Assembly (NCBI GenBank): GCA_937890485.1
Contig: CALBXN010000134.1
Coordinates: 1-9,240 of the forward strand
Length of the DNA stretch: 9,240 nt
Source of the DNA: an uncultured Treponema sp.
Lineage (GTDB): Bacteria > Spirochaetota > Spirochaetia > Treponematales > Treponemataceae
Direction of reading: 5' to 3'
Under the pieces are notes generated by a model. That model was not told the origin of the DNA. It saw only the letters and a list, made by a program, of their open reading frames with translations, and did not search any database. A program made the translations under genes and the position numbers. Within the stretch, counting starts at the first letter, position 1; each line of letters begins with the position of its first letter. Shown piece after piece: positions 1-5,059 of this stretch.

Positions 1-237
1 CTTATAATTGTTGATGGAACAACAGGTCAAAACGCTATGAGTCAGGTTGAACTTTTTAACGAAGCTGTTGAACTCACTGATATTGTTGTTACAAAACTTG
101 ATGGCACAAGCAAAGGAGGAATTATTTTTCCAATCTTAAAAGAACTAAAAACACCTGTTTATTTTGTTGGTGTTGGCGAAGGTGTAGATGACCTTGAAGA
201 ATTTGATGCCAACTCTTTTGTAGATGGAATTATTTAA
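1..237 (+). CDS. ftsY: Signal recognition particle receptor FtsY, C-terminal end (partial, 5' end outside window)
   Basis: The frame is open from base 1 and gives 78 residues ending at TAA 235-237. It matches the last part of the SRP-type GTPase (NG) domain: DGTTGQN near residues 5-11, the guanine-specificity motif TKLDGT about residues 31-36, then KGGI and the closing GVGEGVDDLEEFDA, which is the usual FtsY C-terminus. FtsY is the membrane-associated receptor that docks ribosome-SRP complexes for co-translational insertion of membrane and exported proteins. The family is usually 300 residues or more, so most of the gene lies upstream. An internal ATG at 37 is part of the gene and not a start. 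A terminator follows 9 bases after the stop, so ftsY ends its transcription unit here. Confidence 0.95.
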   Translation, partial: LIIVDGTTGQNAMSQVELFNEAVELTDIVVTKLDGTSKGGIIFPILKELKTPVYFVGVGEGVDDLEEFDANSFVDGII

Positions 238-245
238 AAAGCAAT

Positions 246-271
246 AAAAATCACATTAAGTTGTGATTTTT
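246..271 (+). terminator. Intrinsic terminator after ftsY
   Basis: A perfect 10-bp inverted repeat (246-255 with 262-271, loop of 6) starts 9 bases after the ftsY stop. Its 3' arm ends in a run of T (267-272). The AT-rich A-run/T-run layout could also work for transcription on the other strand. Confidence 0.75.
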
Positions 272-291
272 TAATGCCTTATGGCCTTTAA

Positions 292-302
292 TATAATATA
301 AT
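292..302 (+). promoter_or_regulatory. Possible -10 region for the ybaK remnant
   Basis: Two overlapping TATAAT boxes occur at 292-297 and 297-302, after the ftsY terminator and about 55 bases before the ybaK ATG. No clear -35 box lies at the right distance, so this is only a candidate. The ribosome binding site AAGGA is at 340-344, 10 nt before the ATG. Confidence 0.35.
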
Positions 303-354
303 GATAAATAACAAAATTTTATTTAAAATTTAACTTTTTAAGGAATAAAAATTT

Positions 355-510
355 ATGTCTATAGAACTAGCAAGAGAGCACTTAAAAAAATTTAATTTTG
401 AAAACAAAATAATAGAGTTTGTAGAAAATACTGCAACTGTTGAGCTTGCTGCTAAAGCAGTTGGGTGTGAGCCTAAGCAAATTGCTAAAACAAAATCTTT
501 TGTAACAAAA
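355..510 (+). pseudogene. YbaK/EbsC-type aminoacyl-tRNA deacylase, N-terminal remnant (3' truncated)
   Basis: The first roughly 52 residues from ATG 355 match the start of YbaK/ProX-type editing domains: an N-terminal helix (MSIELAREHLKKF), then ATVELAAKAVGCEP (residues 27-40) and IAKTKSF (43-49). These proteins hydrolyse mischarged tRNAs such as Cys-tRNA(Pro) in the cytoplasm and are normally about 150-160 residues. After residue 52 the family match stops. The frame stays open to TGA 706-708, but that tail is antisense to the neighbouring antiporter fragment and does not look like YbaK. The core of the fold and the substrate pocket are therefore missing, and the gene is very unlikely to be functional. 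The AAGGA site upstream (340-344) is intact, so a 117-residue chimeric product could still be made. The family is well supported; the specific tRNA substrate is not. Confidence 0.8.
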
Positions 511-896
511 AAAGTTATCAAAGTTACAGCGATAGAAACAACTACAAATGGAACGATGGATTCAAAAAGCAAAATTCCTGTAAATTGTTTTCCGTATTTT
601 TTTATTACCGAAGTTTTTAATTCTGCTCCAATTAAAAATCCTATCAAAGAAAGAGCAAGTGAATTTATTGGGTCAAGTGCAGTTATCACTTGTGAACTTA
701 AAATCTGAAATCCTGATTGACCAATGATAATTCCAATTACGATATATCCTACAACTTGTGGAATTTTTAGTTTTTGAAAAAGGCGTCCACCAATTGCACC
801 TAAAATTAAAATAAAACCTAAAAGTAAAATTAAATTTGCAGAATCTACAAAGTTAAAATGCATAAATTCTGGAACTATATCAGCAATAACATTCAT
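498..896 (-). pseudogene. Kef/CPA2-type cation:proton antiporter, N-terminal remnant (3' truncated)
   Basis: Reading from ATG 896-894 there are about 133 residues of a membrane antiporter. They show a hydrophobic segment at about 20-36, the family signature GRLFQKLKIPQVVGYIVIG (37-55) leading into helix 2, a third segment at 78-92 with LSLIGFLIGAEL, the cytoplasmic KKYGKQF (99-105), and a fourth segment at 106-130. Full-length members have about 12 helices and 380 or more residues, exchanging K+ or Na+ for protons. The match ends at the junction with the ybaK remnant near 498-510; a few further residues (DFVLAICLGS, down to about 468) could also fit, so the breakpoint is uncertain by about 30 bases. 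The conserved ion-binding helices are lost, so no transport is expected. No ribosome binding site precedes the ATG, but a strong promoter ends 6 nt before it. Confidence 0.8.
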
Positions 897-902
897 AACT
901 GG

Positions 903-931
903 ATTATAATAATATTGGAGATTTTTGTAAA
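903..931 (-). promoter_or_regulatory. Sigma70-type promoter of the antiporter remnant, apparently leaderless
   Basis: On the minus strand, TTTACA (931-926) is followed by a 17-bp spacer and a perfect TATAAT (908-903). The box ends 6 nt before ATG 896, so the expected transcription start falls on or next to the start codon. This fits the absence of a Shine-Dalgarno sequence. Confidence 0.6.
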
Positions 932-967
932 TAAATGTTAACTTATTGTTAATTTTATTATTATTTG

Positions 968-997
968 TTGACAAGTATATAAATGTTGTCATATAGT
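968..997 (+). promoter_or_regulatory. Sigma70-type promoter of the lipoprotein operon, apparently leaderless
   Basis: A perfect TTGACA (968-973) is followed by an 18-bp spacer and TATAGT (992-997). The box ends 6 nt before ATG 1004, so the predicted transcript begins at about the start codon. No Shine-Dalgarno sequence precedes that ATG. The inverted repeat TGACAA-N11-TTGTCA (969-974, 986-991) covers the -35 box and most of the spacer. Confidence 0.65.
969..991. repeat. Inverted repeat overlapping the promoter, possible operator
   Basis: TGACAA at 969-974 and TTGTCA at 986-991 are perfect inverted 6-mers separated by 11 bases, with centres 17 bp apart. They lie between and over the -35 and -10 boxes, where a dimeric repressor could block polymerase. 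The regulator, if any, is not identifiable here. Confidence 0.35.
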
Positions 998-1003
998 ATT
1001 ACT

Positions 1004-1651
1004 ATGAAAAGGGTTAATATTATTTTATGTTTATTTTTCATTTTATTTTCTATCTCTTGTAGCTCTGCTATATCAACAAAGAAGACGTACCAAATAGATG
1101 TTCCATTAATTTATCAAGAAACAAAAGTGTGGTGTTTACCTGCTTGTACTTTGATGTGTGCCGAGTTTTTTGCTGATATTGTTGGTTGGTCTGATGAGGA
1201 TTTTTTAGATGGATCAAATTATGAAGTTCAAGAGTACATAAGTGATTTTTTTTGGATGACTTACGGTTCTTCGTTTTATCCATATTCCAATGATGGTGCA
1301 CCTCAGTCTATTTCTGCATTTATGCGTTATCATATAAATATTACTAATGACGATTTCGCAGAATTGAGTTCCGATTTTTCATGTAATTCTGGATCAATGT
1401 TTCAAATTATTCCTGAAATACAAATAGATAGACAACCTTTAATTTCTGTTCTTGGGTATAAAAATATAAATCCTCCACATGCAGTAGTTGTAACAGGATA
1501 TCAAAAAGATTTAAATACTAATAAAACTACAAAAGTATATTATAACGATCCTTATTATGGGGAAAGACATGTTAGTTATGAACAATGGGAGTTTGAATCA
1601 CTTGTAAATGATAGTGGATATTTGACATTGTTTTTTAAGGATTATAATTAG
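1004..1651 (+). CDS. C39/papain-like cysteine peptidase lipoprotein
   Basis: This encodes a 215-residue secreted lipoprotein. Residues 1-18 form a signal peptide (MKR, then a hydrophobic core) ending in FSISC, with Cys19 as the likely lipid anchor; Ser at -3 is atypical for E. coli but fits relaxed spirochaetal lipoboxes. The mature part looks like a C39_2/papain-like peptidase: IDVPLIYQ (31-38), the catalytic Cys44 in VWCLPAC, His159 in PPHAVVVTGY, and an Asp in YYNDPYYG (Asp182). It is predicted to cut peptides at the cell surface or in the periplasm. There is no leader domain or ABC transporter, so it is not a bacteriocin exporter peptidase. An in-frame ATG at 983 lies inside the promoter, so the start at 1004 is preferred. 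The TAG stop overlaps the AGGAG site of the next gene. The fold is fairly sure; the substrate is unknown, and an inactive or transglutaminase-like role is possible. Confidence 0.8.
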   Translation: MKRVNIILCLFFILFSISCSSAISTKKTYQIDVPLIYQETKVWCLPACTLMCAEFFADIVGWSDEDFLDGSNYEVQEYISDFFWMTYGSSFYPYSNDGAPQSISAFMRYHINITNDDFAELSSDFSCNSGSMFQIIPEIQIDRQPLISVLGYKNINPPHAVVVTGYQKDLNTNKTTKVYYNDPYYGERHVSYEQWEFESLVNDSGYLTLFFKDYN

Positions 1652-1659
1652 GAGTTTTT

Positions 1660-2409
1660 ATGAAAAAATTTAGTTTATTTTTGTTATTTTTAGTTACAAT
1701 ATGTTTTATGGCTTGTAACAATTCAGAAAAAGAAATTGCTAAGCTTTCTTTTATCACAGAGGAATTTGCAAAGGAAGTTGTTGCAAAAGATATTATGGAA
1801 TCAGATTATTATCAGCAATTTTATGTTCTTTCTTCTCCTAAGTTTGATGAAAGAGTATATGACATAACTTGGGGTGAAACTGTATTTATTTCGGTTTTAC
1901 CTGATGGAAAATTACATAAGGAAAAAAAATTTTACTATCTTATAACAGGAGTGATGCCTGATGGTCAAGTTCTTGGTATACAAACTGTTAATGCTATTAC
2001 TGGTGAATTAGAAAATGGAGCGTTATTATTAAATTCTAATTCTAATAAGATGTATATGGCTACTCAAAAGCAATGTTCTGAATATGCGTCTTCTCTAGGA
2101 TATATAACAAATGATTTAGAGGCAATTTTTTACTATGATGGATCTATAGAATCTTTTGATCCAATTTATTCTTGGAAATATTGTATAAATACAAAAAATT
2201 CACGTTCCGTTCTTGATGCTGATAATTTTGATAATTATGTTTTTATTGACCCATGGATAAATGCAACATTTTCAGATGATTTAACATTGCGTTCTGATAA
2301 TGTAACTTTATCAAGAGTAGGATTTAATCACAGAGCTTTTGTATTAAACAAAGAGGTTAATTCAAGAAATACTAATTCTAATGCAACGACTTTTATTCCA
2401 ATTGATTAG
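1660..2409 (+). CDS. Lipoprotein of unknown function, possible PepSY-like segment
   Basis: This is a 249-residue lipoprotein that I do not recognise. The signal peptide MKKFSLFLLFLVTICFMAC ends with Cys19 as the likely lipidation site. The mature protein is acidic, rich in Asn, Ser and Asp, and has two cysteines (139, 175). Residues about 91-117 (FYYLITGVMPDGQVLGIQTV followed by NAITGEL) read like the strand pair ending in a 'DATTGE'-type turn of PepSY/propeptide domains, preceded by a helix beginning FITEEFAKEVVAKD (31-44). That likeness is by eye and weak. A good AGGAG (1650-1654) overlaps the upstream stop with 5 nt to the ATG. The gap to the peptidase gene is 8 nt and to the SGNH gene 6 nt, so the three are surely co-transcribed. 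Lying beside a peptidase, it could act as an inhibitor, chaperone or substrate. Confidence 0.75.
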   Translation: MKKFSLFLLFLVTICFMACNNSEKEIAKLSFITEEFAKEVVAKDIMESDYYQQFYVLSSPKFDERVYDITWGETVFISVLPDGKLHKEKKFYYLITGVMPDGQVLGIQTVNAITGELENGALLLNSNSNKMYMATQKQCSEYASSLGYITNDLEAIFYYDGSIESFDPIYSWKYCINTKNSRSVLDADNFDNYVFIDPWINATFSDDLTLRSDNVTLSRVGFNHRAFVLNKEVNSRNTNSNATTFIPID

Positions 2410-2415
2410 AATCAT

Positions 2416-3039
2416 ATGAAAAAAAAAATATATATATTCTGCATGATTTTAATTATTTTTTTATTTGGATGTTCAAACTCCAAAGATACTTTGTGTATTG
2501 GAGATAGTTTATTTTCAGGATTTAAATTATCTAATAATAGTTCTGTTGTTCAGATTGTTAATAAAGAATTTGATTATCGTATAATTGATAGTTGTGTATT
2601 GGGATACACAGCGAATGTTTGTGTAAAACAACTTAATAAGTTTGATTTATCAAATATTAGTTTTGCAATAATTGAATTAGGTGCAAATGACTTTTTATTA
2701 CGAAAAACTGCAAAAGCTACAAAGGAAAATTTGTTAACTATAATTAACTATCTACAAGAAAAAAAAATAAAAGTATGCCTTGTGAGTTTTATAGATTCAT
2801 CAATGTTTCTAACTATTGATGAATTACAAAATAATGAGATGTTAGTTGAGTATCATGAAGCATTTGAATTTTTTGAAAATAACAATATTTTAGTAATCTC
2901 AAATATTTGGAATGGACGTTTTTATGATGATACTCTGAAAATTGACGATTACCATCCTAATGAAAAGGGTGCAGAAATTATTGCTTCTAAAATAATAACA
3001 GAATTAAAAACAAAAAATTTTTTTGATAAAAAACATTGA
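2416..3039 (+). CDS. SGNH/GDSL-family hydrolase lipoprotein
   Basis: This 207-residue protein has a lipoprotein signal (MKKKIYIFCM..., lipobox LFGC, Cys19). All four SGNH blocks are present: block I IGDSL (28-32, nucleophile Ser31), block II around VLGYTA (Gly63), block III LGAND (88-92, Asn91) and block V DDYHP (177-181, Asp177 and His180). It should therefore be an active serine esterase or acetylhydrolase anchored in the outer or inner membrane. Family members deacylate lipids, acetylated glycans or peptidoglycan, and the substrate cannot be read from the sequence. No real Shine-Dalgarno precedes the ATG, and the gap to the upstream gene is only 6 nt, so translation is probably coupled. 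The gene ends the lipoprotein operon; no convincing terminator follows. Confidence 0.85.
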   Translation: MKKKIYIFCMILIIFLFGCSNSKDTLCIGDSLFSGFKLSNNSSVVQIVNKEFDYRIIDSCVLGYTANVCVKQLNKFDLSNISFAIIELGANDFLLRKTAKATKENLLTIINYLQEKKIKVCLVSFIDSSMFLTIDELQNNEMLVEYHEAFEFFENNNILVISNIWNGRFYDDTLKIDDYHPNEKGAEIIASKIITELKTKNFFDKKH

Positions 3040-3069
3040 TATATAAATTTCTTCGTACTTTAAATTTAC

Positions 3070-3098
3070 TTGCAAATATGTTAACATTTCATCACAAT
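3070..3098 (+). promoter_or_regulatory. Candidate promoter for the acyl-CoA synthetase leader
   Basis: TTGCAA (3070-3075) is followed by a 17-bp spacer and CACAAT (3093-3098), which matches the -10 consensus at four of six positions. It lies between the SGNH gene and the short leader ORF. The fit is moderate. Confidence 0.35.
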
Positions 3099-3132
3099 AA
3101 GAAAAATCCGTAAAAATATTTTAAGGGGAATT

Positions 3133-3183
3133 ATGAAAAGCTACGCACAAATAGTGCTTCGCTTTTCAAATCAAGTTTGCTAG
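3133..3183 (+). CDS. Short leader ORF (16 codons) upstream of the acyl-CoA synthetase
   Basis: ATG 3133 is preceded by a strong AAGGGG (3123-3128, 4 nt spacing) and encodes MKSYAQIVLRFSNQVC, ending at TAG 3181-3183. The start codon's G begins the first leader hairpin and the stop codon lies in the loop of the second. It could be a leader peptide whose translation alters hairpin folding and access to the downstream ribosome binding site. It could equally be the original start region of the synthetase, cut off by an insertion. The peptide has no run of one amino acid that would suggest classical attenuation. Confidence 0.35.
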   Translation: MKSYAQIVLRFSNQVC

Positions 3184-3279
3184 AGCAAACTTGTGATATT
3201 AACTGTGGTTTCTCATTACATTACGAAACCACAACTAAGAAGTTCCTTCGGAATTTGAAAATTCCTCAGTTACTTCTTA
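3135..3279 (+). promoter_or_regulatory. Structured leader with four consecutive hairpins
   Basis: Hairpin 1: 3135-3148 with 3154-3167, 12 pairs and two mismatches. Hairpin 2: 3172-3180 with 3185-3193, a perfect 9 bp with a 4-nt loop. Hairpin 3: 3204-3212 with 3225-3233, a perfect 9 bp with a 12-nt loop. Hairpin 4: 3236-3243 with 3272-3279, a perfect 8 bp enclosing an inner GGAATT/AATTCC stem (3250-3255, 3260-3265). The GGAG site for the synthetase (3282-3285) begins just after hairpin 4. No known riboswitch or T-box signature is visible and no T-run terminator is present. A palindromic repeat element is an alternative. Confidence 0.5.
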
Positions 3280-3290
3280 TCGGAGAAATT

Positions 3291-5027
3291 ATGCAAACTA
3301 TAAAAGATTTAAAGCAGTATACTTTTCCTGCTTTGTTAAACAATACTTTATCAAAGTTTTCAAGTAGACCAGCTTTATCCTTTGTAAATGGAACTCCTCT
3401 AACTTATGAACAGATTGAAAGCAAAGTAAAAGAAGTTTCTGCTTTGTTACACAGTTTAGGTATCAAAAAAGGCGATAAAGTTTCAATTTTTAGTACAAGT
3501 ATGCCAAACTGGGGGGCAAGTTATTTTGGTATTGTAAATATGGGAGCTATTGCAGTTCCTTTGTTGCCAGATTTTAGTGCAGTTGAAGTAACTTCAATTT
3601 TAACTCATGCTCAAGTTTCTGTAATGTTTGTTGCCGAAAAATTATGGAACAAAGTAAAAGACTTGTCAGAAGATATTCTTCCAATCGTAATTAAACTTGA
3701 TGATTTAACTTTTTTAAGAGGTGAACCAGAAGGATTTACAATTTCAGAATTTGTTAATGATGTGGAAGTTTTGGAAGAAGATACCGCTTCTATCATTTAT
3801 ACTTCTGGAACTACAGGCCGTTCAAAAGGTGTTGAACTTACTCACAAAAATTTAGTATGGACTGCAATTCAATGTCAAACTGTTCATCGTGTAAATCAAA
3901 GAGATAAATGTTTATCATTTTTGCCACTTTCTCATGTTTATGAATTTACAATTGGCTTTGTTCTTATTGTTTTAAATGGTGGATGTATTTATTATTTGGA
4001 GCGACCACCAACGGTTTCTTCTTTATTACCAGCTTTCAAAAAAATTAGACCTACAATTGTTTTAAGTGTTCCAATGATTATGGAAAAAATTTATAAAAAT
4101 AAGGTTTTTCCAACATTAAACAAAACTGAGTTTTCTAAAAAATTGTACAAAAATCCATTTTTCCAAAAAATAATGCACAAAATTGCGGGAAGTCAATTAA
4201 AGAAAACTTTTGGTGGTAGAATTTGCTTTTTTGGAATTGGTGGCGCAAAAATTGATACTAAAGTTGAATATTTCTTAAAAGATGCAAAATTTCCTTATGC
4301 AATCGGTTATGGATTAACCGAAACTTCTCCTTTGCTTGCAGGTTCTTCTCCTAAAGAAACAATTCCAGGAACAGTTGGACCTATTTTACGGGGCGTTGAA
4401 CTTGCAATTATTAATCCTGACCCAGAAACAGGAATTGGCGAAGTTGTTGCTCGTGGACCAAATGTAATGAAAGGTTATTACAAAGAAAGTGAACTTACAA
4501 AAAGCGTTTTTACTACAGAAAATGATTCTGTTGGAGCAGGTTGGTTTAAAACTGGAGATTTAGGTTTGCTTCATAACGGAATGTGGCTTGAGTTAAAAGG
4601 TCGCCTAAAAAATATGATTTTAAGTTCTTCAGGCGAAAATATTTATCCAGAAGATATTGAATTTGTATTGAATCAACATCCTTTAGTAAATGAATCTTTG
4701 GTTGTGGAAGAAGAAGGAAGTCTTGTTGCTCTTGTTCAACTTGATGGCGAAAAACTCAAAAAAGATGGAACTATTATAGAAAAATTACTTGCAGCAGGAA
4801 ATGCTGTTGGGGACGCTGTTCATGATTTTACAGAAGATATACTTTACAAACGGGATGCTTTAATTTCAGAAATTAAATTCTTTGTAAACGAAAAAGTAAA
4901 CAAGATGTCAAAGATTTCTGCAATTAAATTTATTGAAAATTTTGAAAAGACTGCTAGTCAAAAAATTAAACGATATGTTTATAGCAAAGATAAAAAAGAC
5001 AAGAACGATAAAAATGATAAATCTTAA
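3291..5027 (+). CDS. AMP-forming acyl-CoA (or acyl-ACP) synthetase, FadD-like
   Basis: This 578-residue ANL-superfamily enzyme should activate a carboxylic acid, probably a medium- or long-chain fatty acid, with ATP to an acyl-adenylate and then a thioester. Visible motifs are the phosphate-binding loop YTSGTTGRSKG (170-180), LPLSHVYE (211-218), the adenine/acyl region GYGLTETSPL (339-348), WFKTGDLG (418-425), the hinge GRLKNMILSSSGENIYPEDI (437-456), and a C-terminal FEKTASQKIKR (551-561) whose Lys558 is the likely catalytic lysine. The length is typical of bacterial and spirochaetal FadD-like proteins. The ATG at 3291 has GGAG 5 nt upstream and begins MQTIKDLKQYTFP, a usual start. The frame stays open upstream to a TTG at 3177, but that part is hairpin DNA and is excluded. 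The tail (566-578) is a Lys/Asp repeat. Fatty acid scavenging for membrane lipids is a likely role. Confidence 0.9.
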   Translation: MQTIKDLKQYTFPALLNNTLSKFSSRPALSFVNGTPLTYEQIESKVKEVSALLHSLGIKKGDKVSIFSTSMPNWGASYFGIVNMGAIAVPLLPDFSAVEVTSILTHAQVSVMFVAEKLWNKVKDLSEDILPIVIKLDDLTFLRGEPEGFTISEFVNDVEVLEEDTASIIYTSGTTGRSKGVELTHKNLVWTAIQCQTVHRVNQRDKCLSFLPLSHVYEFTIGFVLIVLNGGCIYYLERPPTVSSLLPAFKKIRPTIVLSVPMIMEKIYKNKVFPTLNKTEFSKKLYKNPFFQKIMHKIAGSQLKKTFGGRICFFGIGGAKIDTKVEYFLKDAKFPYAIGYGLTETSPLLAGSSPKETIPGTVGPILRGVELAIINPDPETGIGEVVARGPNVMKGYYKESELTKSVFTTENDSVGAGWFKTGDLGLLHNGMWLELKGRLKNMILSSSGENIYPEDIEFVLNQHPLVNESLVVEEEGSLVALVQLDGEKLKKDGTIIEKLLAAGNAVGDAVHDFTEDILYKRDALISEIKFFVNEKVNKMSKISAIKFIENFEKTASQKIKRYVYSKDKKDKNDKNDKS

Positions 5028-5035
5028 TTTGTCTT
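4996..5035 (-). terminator. Weak terminator candidate for the minus-strand operon
   Basis: On the minus strand AAGACAA (5035-5029) pairs with TTGTCTT (5002-4996) and is followed by a T-rich run. The 26-nt loop is long and the stem short, and it lies inside the 3' end of the convergent synthetase gene, so support is slight. Confidence 0.25.
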
Positions 5036-5059
5036 GCTGAATTTATTTTAACATCTAAT

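Noticed and set aside
511..708. Continuation of the ybaK frame as a genuine C-terminal domain
   Set aside because: It is antisense to clear antiporter coding sequence and has no YbaK features.
897..992. Upstream extension of the antiporter fragment on the minus strand
   Set aside because: The added residues are Asn/Lys/Tyr-rich translation of AT-rich promoter DNA and no family match begins before ATG 896.
983..1003. Upstream ATG for the cysteine peptidase lipoprotein
   Set aside because: It lies inside the promoter between the -35 and -10 boxes, and the seven added residues spoil a normal signal peptide start.
3044..3068. AT-only inverted repeat after the SGNH gene as a terminator
   Set aside because: The TAAATTT/AAATTTA arms are short, contain no G/C pairs and lack a T-run, so chance in AT-rich DNA explains them.
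3135..3279. CRISPR-like or integron attC repeat array in the hairpin block
   Set aside because: The four hairpins have different sequences and spacing, with no repeated unit or regular spacer length.
3177..3290. In-frame TTG start that would lengthen the acyl-CoA synthetase by 38 residues
   Set aside because: The extra segment is encoded by the hairpin block, resembles no synthetase N-terminus, and ATG 3291 has a well-spaced GGAG.
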